From contig JAHHIF010000023.1 in assembly GCA_019358875.1 (NCBI GenBank), positions 1 through 64,000 on the forward strand: a DNA stretch of 64,000 nt. The letters are read 5' to 3'. This document shows positions 19,966-30,569 of this stretch, piece by piece (position 1 is the first letter of the stretch; each line of letters opens with the position of its first letter). Position numbers and translations under genes: made by a program. Source of the DNA: Symplocastrum torsivum CPER-KK1. Lineage in GTDB: Bacteria; Cyanobacteriota; Cyanobacteriia; Cyanobacteriales; Coleofasciculaceae. The notes under the pieces are model-generated. The model saw only the letters and a program-made list of their open reading frames with translations, ran no database searches and was not told where the DNA came from.

Positions 19966-21882
19966 ATGGTAACCAAAGTGGCAGAAAGCCCAACCACTAA
20001 GCGAAAGAGAGAAAAAACTGAACCCGAACACTTTCTTGAGGGTGCGCTGGAGAAGTTCTTCAACCTGACGCTAGATATGTTTTTCATCGTGGGGGTTGAT
20101 GGCTATTTCAAGCAACTCAACCCGATGTGCGAGAAAACACTGGGTTACACCACTGAGGAACTAAGAGGTCAACCGTGGGTTGAGTTTGTTCATCCAGAAG
20201 ACCAACAATCAACCCGTGATCAGTTACACAAGCTTGCCACAGAAACTTGCCCAGTACAGTTTGAAAATCGCTACCGTTGCCAAGATGGTTCCTATAAGTG
20301 GCTGTCGTGGAACGTCACGCTATGCCAAGAACACGAATTAATCTACGCAGTTGCTCGTGATAATACCGAGCATAAACAAGCAGAAGCTGCTAGAGCAGAA
20401 ACTGAAGAGAGCTTTCGCTTATTGGTAGAGGGCGTTAACGACTACGCCATTTTCATGCTTGATTCCCAAGGTTATGTGGTTAGCTGGAACTCAGGTGCCG
20501 AGCGCACTAAGCAGTATTCCGCTTTAGAAATCATTGGTCAGCATGTCTCCTGCTTTTATTCAAACGAGGATATAAAGCTAGGCAAACCGCAGCAAGGATT
20601 AGACATTGCAGCACGTCAGGGTCGCTTTGAAGAAGAAGGTTGGCGAGTACGCAAAGATGGCTCGAAGTTCTTGGCAAATGTTGTCACTACCGCCTTACAT
20701 GCAGAGGACGGACAGCTAAGTGGTTTTGCCAGAGTGACACGGGATATTACGGAACGCAAGCTTGCTGAAGATGCGTTGCAAAAGGCGAATGACGAGTTAG
20801 AAAAACGGGTTGAGGAGCGAACCGCTGAACTGATAGAGACGAATGAGCTTCTCAAGCAGAAGATTACTGAACATAAGCGCACTGAGATGGCTTTACGCCG
20901 TTCAGAAGCGCGCTTGAAAAACCAAGCTGAGCAATTGGAGATTGAAACGCGAAACGCTACGTCTCTTTTGCAAGAACTTCAGCGCACTCAAGCTCAGTTA
21001 ATTCAAACAGAAAAAATGTCAAGTCTGGGGCAACTCGTCGCTGGTGTTGCTCACGAAATCAACAATCCTGTTGGTTTTATCTATGGCAACATCGACTATG
21101 CGACTTGCTACATCAAAGACTTGATGCGCTTAATGAAGCTCTATTCCCATTACTACCCAGAGCCACTGCCTCAAATCCAGTCGGAGATGAATGCCATTGA
21201 CTTCGATTTCCTAATGGCAGATATGCCAAAACTCCTGGCTTCGATGAAGGTAGGAGCAACCCGGATTCGCCAAATTGTTCTGTCATTGCAGAACTTTTTA
21301 AGGGCTGAGCAAGTCGAGATGACACCCGTAGATATCCATGACGGGCTTGAAAGTACACTCTTAATTTTGCAGAACCGCTTGAAAGCAACAGACCAGCATC
21401 CGGAAATTACACTTCTCAAAGAGTACGGAATCCTGCCACTGGTGGAATGTTATGCGGGACAAATCAATCAAGTATTCATGAATCTCCTCACTAATGCCAT
21501 TGATGTGTTGGAGGGGTCACCAGAACTCCGCGATATGTCGCGTTGCATCACAATCAAGACTGGCGTTCAGGATATGCGGAGAGAGTATGCCGGAAACAGC
21601 ACGGAGGAAAAAGTTCCTCATGCTGTAATCCGGATTGCTGACACAGGCCCAGGAATGAGCGAGAACGTTTGCCGTAAGTTATTTGACCCATTCTTTACGA
21701 CAAAACCAGTGGGCAAAGGCACTGGCTTAGGCTTATCCATTAGTTACCAAATCATTGTGGAAAAGCACGGCGGTCAGTTAACTTGTGTTTCCGAACCTGG
21801 AAAAGGGGCAGAGTTCTTAATCGCAATTCCAATCAGGCAGCGTAAGTCCTCATCAGAATTATCTGAGTCTGAGTGTGACTGA
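19966..21882 (+). CDS. PAS-PAS histidine kinase
   Basis: A 638-residue soluble kinase: PAS1 (about 25-138, ending VARDNTEHK), PAS2 (about 147-266, ending VTRDITERK), a long coiled coil (about 267-350, Glu/Lys/Leu-rich), a DHp with H363 in GVAHEINNPVG, and an HATPase ([27 protein letters not shown]). It has no receiver and no membrane segment. The HEINNP-type histidine box is typical of cyanobacterial orphan kinases. No regulator gene is adjacent, so its partner is unknown. The 359-bp gap before it (19607-19965) holds no gene; it is A/T-rich at 19660-19760. The ATG at 19966 is the only good start. Confidence 0.92.
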   Translation: MVTKVAESPTTKRKREKTEPEHFLEGALEKFFNLTLDMFFIVGVDGYFKQLNPMCEKTLGYTTEELRGQPWVEFVHPEDQQSTRDQLHKLATETCPVQFENRYRCQDGSYKWLSWNVTLCQEHELIYAVARDNTEHKQAEAARAETEESFRLLVEGVNDYAIFMLDSQGYVVSWNSGAERTKQYSALEIIGQHVSCFYSNEDIKLGKPQQGLDIAARQGRFEEEGWRVRKDGSKFLANVVTTALHAEDGQLSGFARVTRDITERKLAEDALQKANDELEKRVEERTAELIETNELLKQKITEHKRTEMALRRSEARLKNQAEQLEIETRNATSLLQELQRTQAQLIQTEKMSSLGQLVAGVAHEINNPVGFIYGNIDYATCYIKDLMRLMKLYSHYYPEPLPQIQSEMNAIDFDFLMADMPKLLASMKVGATRIRQIVLSLQNFLRAEQVEMTPVDIHDGLESTLLILQNRLKATDQHPEITLLKEYGILPLVECYAGQINQVFMNLLTNAIDVLEGSPELRDMSRCITIKTGVQDMRREYAGNSTEEKVPHAVIRIADTGPGMSENVCRKLFDPFFTTKPVGKGTGLGLSISYQIIVEKHGGQLTCVSEPGKGAEFLIAIPIRQRKSSSELSESECD

Positions 21883-21897
21883 GGGTATTAAGCCATG

Positions 21898-22080
21898 TCA
21901 ACACCCTAGTTCTATGCCATCTGAGGCTGGTATATTCATTGCTTGCTGCGCTACTACTGAGGGCGAGGAGGCAGCCTGTTCGATTTGAGCCAAAAGCGTT
22001 TGCGCCTCTAGGTCGCCCTTATTGGCTTGCTGTTTGAGGTAGCGCTTCAGTTCATCGGCTAGGTTTGTTGGGATATACAT
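21898..22080 (-). CDS. hypothetical small protein
   Basis: A 60-residue frame reading MYIPTNLADELKRYLKQQA then Ala/Glu-rich helical sequence and a less ordered end. I do not recognise it. The first 35 residues look like an amphipathic helical pair, and codon use resembles neighbouring genes. It is convergent with the kinase gene ending at 21882, 15 bp away, and 61 bp downstream of the hypothetical protein at 22142. No clear Shine-Dalgarno is seen. It could still be a chance frame. Confidence 0.5.
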   Translation of the reverse strand: MYIPTNLADELKRYLKQQANKGDLEAQTLLAQIEQAASSPSVVAQQAMNIPASDGIELGC

Positions 22081-22141
22081 TGGGCTTTTTCTGTTTTAAA
22101 CTTCAGCCGCTTCTAGCTGAAAGCTGAAAGCTTTTCCTTGC

Positions 22142-22555
22142 TCAAGGTTTACCAATCCACTTCCATAAGGGGTGACTTGGTCCTTGCTGAGAAATTCGAC
22201 GTACTTGTTGCTCTAGACGGTGTTGTTCTTGGGGTGGTAGTCCCCATATTACATTCCGACTTTGCCAAACTAAGACAGCGACAGTCATACCAATACAGAA
22301 AGCAAGACCGAGTGCAGGTATGCGGTTGTAGACAATTGCGTAGCGTAGGGCTGCCCAGGTAAAATGCGATCGCATCAACGAAAGTTCATACTGCCACCCC
22401 CACAAACTTAATGGCGCAAGCGTTAGCCAGAGGATGCCAACCAGCAACCAACGACCGTAGACGGTTAGCTTATGTAACCGTTTTACCTGTGCCTTAAAGG
22501 TAGGGTCAAGGTCTGGGTGGGTAGTTTGAGGCATCTCGGTGTCTGGCTGATCCAT
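22142..22555 (-). CDS. conserved hypothetical membrane protein downstream of secF
   Basis: About 137 residues from the ATG at 22555, with two hydrophobic segments (WLLVGILWLTLAPLSLW and PALGLAFCIGMTVAVLVW) and a basic, Gln-rich cytoplasmic end (EQHRLEQQVRRI). The frame continues upstream to 22717, but that extension would overlap secF by 97 bp and reads unlike protein, so I prefer 22555. It follows secF by 65 bp on the same strand and may share its transcript. The function is unknown. Confidence 0.7.
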   Translation of the reverse strand: MDQPDTEMPQTTHPDLDPTFKAQVKRLHKLTVYGRWLLVGILWLTLAPLSLWGWQYELSLMRSHFTWAALRYAIVYNRIPALGLAFCIGMTVAVLVWQSRNVIWGLPPQEQHRLEQQVRRISQQGPSHPLWKWIGKP

Positions 22556-22620
22556 TTTTGCGGTTAAGTCTGGCGAGGGCAGTGCATATCCTCTAAGCAG
22601 TTGGGCAGCAATCAACAAAA

Positions 22621-23544
22621 TCAGGCTTTGGCAGTGCGTTTTCTCCACCAGGCAAGTAGTGTGCTGGCGATGAAAATACTCGAATAAGCACCGGCTGTAA
22701 ATCCAACAATTAGACACAGGGCGAAGTTTTTCAGCGTTTCACCGCCAAACAGGAAGATAGAGAACAATGTCAGCAGCACCGTCAACGTAGTGTTAATCGA
22801 CCGAGTTAGAGTTTGATTTACAGCATCATCAACAACTTGGTCAATGTTCTGCTCTGGATTCAGGCTGATTACCTCCCGCACTCGGTCGTAAATGACAACC
22901 GTATCATTGACCGAGAAACCAATAATCGTCAGGATACCAACAACGAAGAGACTATCGATTTCAACACCTTGCACTAAACCCAAGATGGAAAATATCCCAA
23001 GTGTAATAATGACATCGTGGAATAGGGCAACAAAGGCGAAAAATGCATAGTCTAACTGGAATCGGAAGGTTAGGTAGACGAGGATACCCGCGAAAGAAAG
23101 AATAATCGCCAGTAAGCCAGACGAAAACAACTGCCGACCTAAGGTTGGACCAACTGTATCTATCTGAGTGGCTTGAGGATCAAATGCACCAACTTTTTCG
23201 CTTAGGGTATTTCGTAGTTGGGTGCGTTCCTCACCATTAAGTGTCTTGGTGCGAATCGTCAGCGCTTGTTGTTTTTCGCCCAACACTTGGATGCTGCTAC
23301 CACCTAAGCCCTGCTGGGCCATTACATCCCGAACAGTTGCCACATCAATCGGTTTGTCACAGTTACCAGGTTTTGTGCAATCCAGTTCAAATTGCAGCCT
23401 TGTACCACCAACAAAATCTAGACCTAGACGTAAAGGTGTTCCCAGTGTAGCTGTGGAAATCACCATGCTGATGATACCCGCAAGGATGATAGTGGCAGAA
23501 ACCGTCCACCAAAGCGATCGCTGTTTGATTACATTGAGTTTCAT
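22621..23544 (-). CDS. secF: protein translocase subunit SecF
   Basis: SecF is a membrane component that, with SecD, uses the proton gradient to help Sec-exported proteins leave the translocon. 307 residues with six membrane segments: one at about 13-35, a periplasmic/lumenal loop ([13 protein letters not shown] is the conserved RND-type signature), then a cluster from about 140. The conserved [15 protein letters not shown] and the C-terminal [16 protein letters not shown] are present. It lies 14 bp downstream of secD and is certainly cotranscribed with it. Confidence 0.97.
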   Translation of the reverse strand: MKLNVIKQRSLWWTVSATIILAGIISMVISTATLGTPLRLGLDFVGGTRLQFELDCTKPGNCDKPIDVATVRDVMAQQGLGGSSIQVLGEKQQALTIRTKTLNGEERTQLRNTLSEKVGAFDPQATQIDTVGPTLGRQLFSSGLLAIILSFAGILVYLTFRFQLDYAFFAFVALFHDVIITLGIFSILGLVQGVEIDSLFVVGILTIIGFSVNDTVVIYDRVREVISLNPEQNIDQVVDDAVNQTLTRSINTTLTVLLTLFSIFLFGGETLKNFALCLIVGFTAGAYSSIFIASTLLAWWRKRTAKA

Positions 23545-23558
23545 CTTGACCCCTTCAC

Positions 23559-24962
23559 CTATGACTTAACTGACGCTGGTGGGTTGGGAACAAAGAGTTC
23601 AGGCTTCTGACGCAATCCTGGAAATCCCAGAACCACAAGTAGCAGGAAGGTGCGACTACAGGTAAGCGCAGTAAACATACTCACCGCTACTCCCAAACCG
23701 AGTGTTAGGGCAAAACCCTTGACTAAACCTGAACCCAACCAAAACAGCGCTGTACAAGCAATCACTGTGGTCACGTTACCATCCAAAATACTCGAAAATG
23801 CCCGGTAAAAACCTGATTCTACAGAACGATAGAGTGTCTTTCCCGATCTTAATTCTTCTCGTGTTCGCTCAAAAATCAGCACGTTGGCATCAACCGCCAT
23901 ACCAATGCTGAGGATGAATCCCGCAATTCCTGGCAGAGTTAAAGTAACTCCTAATAGAGCAAAAGACGCGATTGTCAGCACTGAGTAGATAACCAGTGAA
24001 ACATCAGCAATCAAACCGGGTAACCGATAGTAGACAGCCATGAATATCAAGACCAAGACCAAACCACCGATGCCAGCATAGATACTGCGTTGAATACTAT
24101 CTCGCCCTAACGTTGCACCGACAGTGCGGTTCTCCACAATCTCCACTGGTACAGGTAGTGCGCCTCCTCGCAACTGTACAGCTAACTCGTTAGCTGTTTG
24201 AACCGTAAAGTTTCCAGTAATTACAGCATTTCCACCCGTAATGCCATTTGCGGCAAATTCTGGCCCAACTGTAGGCGAGCTAATCAGAGCATTATCAAGG
24301 AAAATACCAATGCTGCGACCCGTTCCTGCCAAGTTTTTAGTTAGCTGAGCAAAGCCTTCCGCGCCTGCTGGGTCAAATCGGAGAGTTACTTCCCAGGCAT
24401 TATCGCCTTGAGCGGGTTGGGTGCCAGCATCTTTAAGATTTTTTCCTGTAAGTTTGGCAGGTTCAAATAGCTTGATGATTGCTTCGTTACTGCTTTGGAG
24501 TTCTTCTTGATTAGCGGCGATCGCGTTTTGATCACCTGCCTGTCTCAGTTGTTCCTGTCTCAGTAATTTCTCCTGTTGCACCTGCCTTTCTATTCCCAAT
24601 TGCGCCTCGGTTCCAGGTTTTTGTTCCCGAAACTCTAGCTGTGCTGTTCCCCCCAGCACTCGTTCTGCCTGTTGCGGGTCATTCACCCCTGGCAGTTGCA
24701 CCAAGATTTGATCAGAACCGACCGTTTGTACCACGGGTTCTGAAACCCCAAGTCCGTTGACTCGATTTTCAACGACACTAAGAACAGCTTCGAGTTCCTT
24801 TGACGTGATTTGTTTAATGTCTTCTGTTGTCTTTACCTGAATAGTCAGTTGCGCTCCTCCCTGTAAGTCCAGTCCCAACTGGATGGGAATCTTGACCAGC
24901 ACTGTGACCGCTGCTATTACAAGGACTAGGATAAAGGCTAATAATAAACGCTGTTTTTGCAT
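23559..24962 (-). CDS. secD: protein translocase subunit SecD
   Basis: The partner of SecF in Sec-dependent export. 467 residues from the ATG at 24962; a TTG at 24983 would add seven and is less likely. It has an N-terminal membrane segment ([18 protein letters not shown]), the [12 protein letters not shown] signature, a large P1 loop with a Gln/Glu-rich insert at about 130-165, and five C-terminal membrane segments including [21 protein letters not shown]. The order pdhB-secD-secF is one I recall from other cyanobacteria. The 305-bp gap to pdhB holds no gene. Confidence 0.97.
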   Translation of the reverse strand: MQKQRLLLAFILVLVIAAVTVLVKIPIQLGLDLQGGAQLTIQVKTTEDIKQITSKELEAVLSVVENRVNGLGVSEPVVQTVGSDQILVQLPGVNDPQQAERVLGGTAQLEFREQKPGTEAQLGIERQVQQEKLLRQEQLRQAGDQNAIAANQEELQSSNEAIIKLFEPAKLTGKNLKDAGTQPAQGDNAWEVTLRFDPAGAEGFAQLTKNLAGTGRSIGIFLDNALISSPTVGPEFAANGITGGNAVITGNFTVQTANELAVQLRGGALPVPVEIVENRTVGATLGRDSIQRSIYAGIGGLVLVLIFMAVYYRLPGLIADVSLVIYSVLTIASFALLGVTLTLPGIAGFILSIGMAVDANVLIFERTREELRSGKTLYRSVESGFYRAFSSILDGNVTTVIACTALFWLGSGLVKGFALTLGLGVAVSMFTALTCSRTFLLLVVLGFPGLRQKPELFVPNPPASVKS

Positions 24963-25267
24963 AACTCCGACTCGCCGCAACAAGTGATATGATATCTCTT
25001 TTGCAGATGCCCCTACCTTTTGAGCAATGTCCTTAGTCGCTGGCGAACTATTAACCTTGGCAAAGCAGGGGAAGAGGTGCAGTAGGGAAAAAGCCTTCCC
25101 ATTTCATTGTTGAAACAAGTCTAAACTTCCTCCAAGAGCTACCTTTTGCACCTCTAGCTTCCTTTGAATGCGCGATGTGCAACTCCTAAAAAAGACTTTT
25201 GAAACCCCTAGGGTTAATCCATTCCAACCAATCGCCTTTCTTTCGCTAGAAAATGAGCGATCGCAAC

Positions 25268-26251
25268 TTAAACTCGCAACGCGACCATTTTTTGTACAGC
25301 CTCCACAATCTGTTGAGGTTGCACAATCGTCAGGTTCTCCAAAACCCCGTTATACGGCGTTGGAATATCTTGAGATGACAGTCGCAGTACGGGTGCATCC
25401 AGTTCATCAAATAATCGATCATTAATTGAAGCGGTTAATTCTGCACCAATCCCACCCGTCTTCATACACTCCTCAACGATAATGACTCGGTGAGTTTTGC
25501 GAATAGAAGCACCAATCGTGTCAAAGTCTAGAGGCTTGATGGAAATCAGGTCAATGACCTCCGGGTCAAATCCCTCTTTCTCCAACTGCTTCACCGCTTG
25601 CATGGCATGGTGACGCATCCGGGAATAGGTCAGAATTGTGACATCTTTACCCGTTCGTACTACTTCCGCTTTATCAAGGGGTAGTACGTACTCCTCTTCT
25701 GGCAGGTCTTCTTTGAGGTTGTAGAGAAGAACGTGTTCAAAGAACAAAACAGGATTATCGTCACGAATCGCCGCCTTAAGCAGCCCCTTGGCGTTATAGG
25801 GAGTGGAACAGGTGACAATTTTTAAACCTGGAACCGCTTGAAAGTAAGCTTCTAGTCGCTGTGAGTGTTCTGCACCCAACTGACGCCCAACACCACCGGG
25901 TCCTCGAATCACCAAGGGGATTTTGAAATTACCACCGGAGGTATAGCGTAGCATTCCAGCATTGTTGGAAATTTGGTTGAAGGCAAGGAGCAAAAAGCCC
26001 ATGTTCATGCCTTCGATAATTGGTCGTAAACCTGTCATTGCTGCACCGACTGCCATGCCAGTGAAGCTATTTTCAGCGATCGGGGTATCGAGAACCCGCA
26101 GATCACCGTATTTTTTATACAAATCTCTTGTAACTTTGTAGGAGCCGCCGTAGTGACCAACGTCCTCCCCCAGAACAAATACCGCCTCATCGCGTGCCAT
26201 TTCTTCATCAATGGCTTCACGCAGCGCGTTGAAGAAAAGTGTTTCTGCCAT
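25268..26251 (-). CDS. pdhB: pyruvate dehydrogenase E1 component beta subunit
   Basis: The beta subunit of the thiamine-dependent E1 that decarboxylates pyruvate in the pyruvate dehydrogenase complex. About 327 residues. Conserved sequence includes [14 protein letters not shown], the [20 protein letters not shown] region, [20 protein letters not shown] and the C-terminal [17 protein letters not shown] with [11 protein letters not shown]. Two adjacent Met codons allow a start at 26251 or 26254. The alpha subunit gene is not in the window, as is usual in cyanobacteria. Confidence 0.95.
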   Translation of the reverse strand: MAETLFFNALREAIDEEMARDEAVFVLGEDVGHYGGSYKVTRDLYKKYGDLRVLDTPIAENSFTGMAVGAAMTGLRPIIEGMNMGFLLLAFNQISNNAGMLRYTSGGNFKIPLVIRGPGGVGRQLGAEHSQRLEAYFQAVPGLKIVTCSTPYNAKGLLKAAIRDDNPVLFFEHVLLYNLKEDLPEEEYVLPLDKAEVVRTGKDVTILTYSRMRHHAMQAVKQLEKEGFDPEVIDLISIKPLDFDTIGASIRKTHRVIIVEECMKTGGIGAELTASINDRLFDELDAPVLRLSSQDIPTPYNGVLENLTIVQPQQIVEAVQKMVALRV

Positions 26252-26432
26252 CAATCCCTAACCAAATGGGGCAAATGCCATCCTAACATTGCCTTAGCCA
26301 GGGAAAAGAAGATTTTGTTACCAGTTCTCATCGCTCCTCGAAGAGTGCATCATTCCAGGGAATGCCGCACACTCTCTTAGCATGAATGGCGTTGACTTAA
26401 TAAATTCAGTTGCAACCAACCGACCCTTGCGC

Positions 26433-26493
26433 GGGGGGTTTGGGGGAGACGCTTGTCCCCCAATGGGGGGTTTGGGGGGCAACGTCCCCCAAT
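26433..26493. repeat. tandem palindromic G/C-run repeat
   Basis: Two adjacent copies of a unit of about 30 bp, GGGGGTTTGGGGG followed by CCCCCAAT. Each folds as TTGGGGG...CCCCCAA with a short loop (GAGACGCTTGT or GCAACGT). Such extragenic palindromes are common in cyanobacterial genomes. They lie in the 584-bp gap between pdhB and dnaK, which I find otherwise empty of genes. Confidence 0.75.
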
Positions 26494-26835
26494 CCGGGTT
26501 CTTCTACAAACGACTAGTTTTCGCTCAAGGAGAGTGACTTCCTCTTAGCACTCAGATGCCTTACGCTAAGCAATTATACTAATTGCGACTAGTTAGCTGA
26601 GGCGATTGGCTGGCTAGTTTAGGCGATCGCATCAACAGGGAGGCAACTGCTGCACGATAGAATATGTTCAGAACTTCCGTGTACGGCTCTTTAATCAGCT
26701 AACAGTGAGGAGTGATTTGTGATTAAGCCTTTGGGCAATCGCACGCAAGGAAAAACCCTCTTGTCAGCAGTATATAGGAAAATTTAAGTCGAAAAGCTGA
26801 GTTAGCACTTCACGAGAGAGGAGATAAAATCACGC

Positions 26836-28944
26836 ATGGGCAAGGTAGTCGGCATTGACCTGGGTACAACAAACTCCGTGGTGGCTGTCATGGAGGGTGG
26901 CAAGCCGGTTGTAATTGCCAATGCAGAAGGAATGCGGACAACGCCTTCCGTGGTTGGCTTCAGTAAGGACGGAGAACAGCTTGTTGGACAAATGGCACGC
27001 CGCCAAGCGGTACTCAACCCCCAGAATACGTTTTATGGGGTCAAGCGGTTCATTGGGCGCAAGTATACAGAACTGAGTGCAGATTCTAAGCGCGTTGCCT
27101 ACACGGTTCGTCGAGATGACACTGGTAACATCAAAATTAAGTGTCCTCGTTTGAAGAAGGACTTTGCCCCTGAAGAAATTGCGGCAATGGTGTTGCGAAA
27201 GCTAGCAGATGAGGCAGGTCGCTATCTAGGACAACCCGTGACAGGTGCGGTAATTACGGTTCCCGCTTACTTTAATGATTCTCAGCGACAGGCAACCAAA
27301 GATGCGGGACGGATTGCGGGTTTAGAGGTCTTACGGATACTCAATGAACCAACGGCAGCATCTTTGGCGTATGGATTAGACCGCCAAGAGAGCGAGACAA
27401 TCTTGGTATTTGACTTAGGAGGTGGTACGTTTGATGTCTCTATCCTCGAAGTTGGGGATGGAGTATTTGAGGTCAAAGCAACGAGTGGTGATACTCAACT
27501 CGGTGGGAATGATTTTGACCAAAAAATTGTTGACTGGTTGGCAGAGCAATTTTTGGAAACAGAAGGGGTCGATTTAAGACGCGATCGCCAAGCCTTACAA
27601 CGTCTCTTTGAAGCGGCGGAAAGAGCGAAAATTGAACTTTCAGGGGTCGGTGTCAGTGACATCAATTTACCCTTTATTACCGCGACAGAGGATGGTCCAA
27701 AGCATCTAGAAACACGCCTGACTCGCCCTCAATTTGAGGGATTATGTGCTGATCTAATCAACCGCTTGCGTAGACCGTTAAAACGTGCATTGGGAGACGC
27801 AGGCTTAAGTCCAGTTCAAATTGATGAAATTGTTTTAGTCGGTGGCTCAACACGTATCCCACTCGTCCAACAACTGGTGCGAAGCTTAATAGATAAGGAG
27901 CCAAATCAGAACGTTAATCCTGATGAAGTGGTGGCAGTAGGAGCGGCAATTCAAGCAGGCATTCTCACCAGTGAAGTGAAGGATGTGCTGTTGTTGGATG
28001 TGTCACCGTTGTCCTTAGGATTAGAAACCATCGGTGGTGTAACTAAAAAGCTTATCCCCCGTAACACCACAATCCCGGTACGGCGTTCTGATATATTTTC
28101 CACGGCTGAAAACAATCAGACGCTTGTGGAGATTCATGTCCTGCAAGGCGAACGGGATATGGCGGCGGATAACAAGTCACTCGGTCGGTTTAAGCTCACG
28201 GGTATTCCTCCAGCGCCAAGGGGTGTGCCTCAAATCCAGGTAGCGTTTGATATTGATGCGAATGGGATTTTGCAGGTTACAGCGTTAGATCGGACAACGG
28301 GTCGAGAACAAAGTGTCACGATTCAAGGCGCTTCTACTCTTAGTGACTCAGAAGTGAACCAGATGATTCGTGAAGCGGAGCAATTTGCCCAAACCGATAG
28401 GGAACGGCGGGAGCGGGTGGAGAAGCGTAACCGTGCTGAGACACTAGCAAATGACGCAGAACGGCAACTCAAAGAGGTGACTCTAGATTTCGGTTCGCAG
28501 TTTGCTAGTGGTTATCGACGTCGGATTGAAGCGTTGGCGGCTGAACTCCGTGAGGCGATCAAACGTGATGATGAGCGTAGTATTGATCGGGCACAATCTG
28601 ATCTTCAGGATGCCGTGTATGAGCTGAAGCGCGAGGTGCGGATGCAATACGCGGATGATGAGGATGATGACTTCTTTGGCTCGATTCGTCGTACCTTTAC
28701 GGGAGAGAGTGATAGTGACCGATATCGCGATGATCGGCGTGACTCTTCTCGTGATTCCTACCGTGACTCCTCTCGTGATTCTTACCGTGACTCTTCTCGT
28801 GATTCCTACCGTGACTCTTCTCGTGACTCTTCTCGTGATTCTTACCGTGACCCTTACGATGCTGGCGGTCGTTCATCACGACCTCAACCGCGTCGTGCGC
28901 CACTACAAAATGATTGGGATGATGATGACGATGATTGGTTCTAA
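26836..28944 (+). CDS. dnaK: Hsp70 chaperone DnaK (DnaK1-like)
   Basis: An ATP-driven chaperone. 702 residues: nucleotide-binding domain ([12 protein letters not shown] at the start, [18 protein letters not shown]), substrate-binding domain (about 385-500) and a helical lid (about 505-610). The unusual end (about 625-702) has an acidic patch, Arg-Asp-Ser-Ser-Arg-Asp-Ser-Tyr repeats, and a terminal run of Asp followed by WF. Cyanobacteria carry several DnaKs with different tails; this one most resembles DnaK1, which I cannot confirm. Strong ribosome binding site GAGAGGAGA 10 bases before the ATG. A J-protein gene follows, in the same direction. Confidence 0.95.
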   Translation: MGKVVGIDLGTTNSVVAVMEGGKPVVIANAEGMRTTPSVVGFSKDGEQLVGQMARRQAVLNPQNTFYGVKRFIGRKYTELSADSKRVAYTVRRDDTGNIKIKCPRLKKDFAPEEIAAMVLRKLADEAGRYLGQPVTGAVITVPAYFNDSQRQATKDAGRIAGLEVLRILNEPTAASLAYGLDRQESETILVFDLGGGTFDVSILEVGDGVFEVKATSGDTQLGGNDFDQKIVDWLAEQFLETEGVDLRRDRQALQRLFEAAERAKIELSGVGVSDINLPFITATEDGPKHLETRLTRPQFEGLCADLINRLRRPLKRALGDAGLSPVQIDEIVLVGGSTRIPLVQQLVRSLIDKEPNQNVNPDEVVAVGAAIQAGILTSEVKDVLLLDVSPLSLGLETIGGVTKKLIPRNTTIPVRRSDIFSTAENNQTLVEIHVLQGERDMAADNKSLGRFKLTGIPPAPRGVPQIQVAFDIDANGILQVTALDRTTGREQSVTIQGASTLSDSEVNQMIREAEQFAQTDRERRERVEKRNRAETLANDAERQLKEVTLDFGSQFASGYRRRIEALAAELREAIKRDDERSIDRAQSDLQDAVYELKREVRMQYADDEDDDFFGSIRRTFTGESDSDRYRDDRRDSSRDSYRDSSRDSYRDSSRDSYRDSSRDSSRDSYRDPYDAGGRSSRPQPRRAPLQNDWDDDDDDWF
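28741..28848 (+). repeat. 24-bp in-frame tandem repeat in dnaK tail
   Basis: Units of 24 bp (GACTCTTCTCGTGATTCCTA + CCGT, with a few T/C changes) begin at 28741, 28765 and 28789, then a 12-bp half unit at 28813 and a full unit at 28825. Each encodes Asp-Ser-Ser-Arg-Asp-Ser-Tyr-Arg. All variation is synonymous, and the copy number is likely to vary between strains. Confidence 0.9.
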
Positions 28945-29083
28945 CCACAATTAGCTGTTAAAGCTTTTTTTGAGAAAGTCGTTTAAGGGAGCTAATCTAA
29001 AGTTCATCACGTTTCTCGCCCCAAACCAACCTTTGGCAACGAAGAGCTAGCCGCTAATTAAAGGATCGATAAACACTATCTCT

Positions 29084-30100
29084 ATGCAAAACTTTCGGGA
29101 CTATTATGAGATTTTGGGGGTGCCCATAGAGGCATCCAATGAAGAAATTAAAAAGGTTTATCGGCGGCTGGCTCGGCAGTATCACCCTGATCTAAATCCG
29201 GGAGACAAAGAAGCAGAAGAGAAGTTCAAGGATATCGGTGAGGCGTATGAGGTTCTCTCCGACCCAAATAAGCGATCGCAATACGACCAGTTCAGCCGCT
29301 TTTTGAGGAAAAAAGGTTTCAAAAAAGGCTCTAAAGTACCAAACTTTAGAACAACAGGCGATAATGACGGAACATTCCGCAATCGCAATGGTGGTCGTAG
29401 CTCTACCCAAGAAGTTGATTTCAGTCAGTTTGGAGACTTTAATAGCTTTGTTGACCAACTGCTAGGACGCCGTAACGCGGCAAGGGCAGCAACAGAACCG
29501 GAACGTTCTAGTGTCCGAGTCAACACATCAGATGCCTTCCGACCAGGAACAACAAAAACGGCTTACACCATTAATCCTCGTGCCGATCGCAAAGATATCG
29601 AGGCACGACTAACGCTGCCTTTAGAAAAAGCCTATGAAGGAGGGCGAGAGAGAATCCGCCTAGAAGACGGGCGGTCTTTGGAAATTGATTTACCTCCTGC
29701 AATGGTGACAGGTCAGCGTGTGCGGCTTAAGGGGCAGGGCATCGCGGGTGGCAACCTCTACCTGAGAATTACAGTTGCTCCCCATTCCTTCTTCAAACTA
29801 GAGGGTTCAGATATCTTCTGTCAGTTGCCAGTAACTCCCAGTGAGGCGGTGCTAGGTAGCGCAATCGAAGTGCCAACCCTGGATGGCAGAGTGAAAATGA
29901 CTGTTCCGAATGGAGTCCGGTCAGGGCAACGACTCCGACTTGCGGGTAAAGGCTACCCCAGCACCACTGGAAGCAGAGGCGATCAGCTAGTCGAAATCCA
30001 AATCACCGTTCCCAGAGACCCTAGTCCCCAAGCACGAGAACTCTACGAAAAACTGCGGCAGATTGAAAACTTCAACCCTCGTCTTGATTTGCCAGTTTAA
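29084..30100 (+). CDS. dnaJ: DnaJ/CbpA-type co-chaperone
   Basis: 338 residues. The J domain is at about 6-72 with H34-P35-D36; it stimulates the ATPase of DnaK. A glycine-poor linker (about 75-175) follows, then two DnaJ C-terminal substrate-binding domains ([41 protein letters not shown]). There is no CXXCXGXG zinc finger, so it is a class II (CbpA/DnaJ2-like) protein. It lies 139 bp after dnaK on the same strand, and the pair presumably work together. Confidence 0.93.
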   Translation: MQNFRDYYEILGVPIEASNEEIKKVYRRLARQYHPDLNPGDKEAEEKFKDIGEAYEVLSDPNKRSQYDQFSRFLRKKGFKKGSKVPNFRTTGDNDGTFRNRNGGRSSTQEVDFSQFGDFNSFVDQLLGRRNAARAATEPERSSVRVNTSDAFRPGTTKTAYTINPRADRKDIEARLTLPLEKAYEGGRERIRLEDGRSLEIDLPPAMVTGQRVRLKGQGIAGGNLYLRITVAPHSFFKLEGSDIFCQLPVTPSEAVLGSAIEVPTLDGRVKMTVPNGVRSGQRLRLAGKGYPSTTGSRGDQLVEIQITVPRDPSPQARELYEKLRQIENFNPRLDLPV

Positions 30101-30259
30101 TTGAATCTTGTGCCGCTATCAGAGTGTTGATACGGCTAGAGGATTAGTGATTGGGGATTGGGGAAACTTGCTGGAAAGCGATCGCTACTCCCAAGCTGAA
30201 TTACTTTGCATTCAGCAATATAGTCAAGGGCGCACAGCCGTGCGGCTTTAACTGTATTG

Positions 30260-30265
30260 TTTAAT
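30260..30265 (+). repeat. target site duplication, left
   Basis: TTTAAT immediately before the left end of the insertion element, matched by TTTAAT at 32147-32152 immediately after the right end. Confidence 0.85.
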
Positions 30266-30393
30266 CCCCCATTCCGCACCCTCAACTGTCACAGAGCGGC
30301 AAGGGCTGGTAGCAGTGACTAGATGCCACAATTTTTAAGTAGAAATACTCGATTTCGCTGATGACAATGATCATCGAAATCAGGGGAGAGGGG
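30266..30393 (+). repeat. left terminal inverted repeat
   Basis: Matches the reverse complement of 32019-32146 at about 120 of 128 positions with no gaps, counted by eye. The inner end contains the small palindrome GATGATCATC. Confidence 0.9.
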
Positions 30394-30569
30394 TGAGCGA
30401 CACTCGCCCCTCCCCCACCCTGTCGATTACAGGATAAAGAGAAGTCAAAGTTGACAGGAAGAGTCAAAAAATCAAGGAATAAAGGTTGACTGGCATAAGA
30501 GATAGTTGAGATGAGCCAACAATCTTTTAACTCACTTGACAAGAATCCAACTGAAACTGAATGATTGAC

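Noticed and set aside
28697-28948. 83-residue His-rich frame antisense to the dnaK tail
   Set aside because: A shadow of the 24-bp coding repeat.
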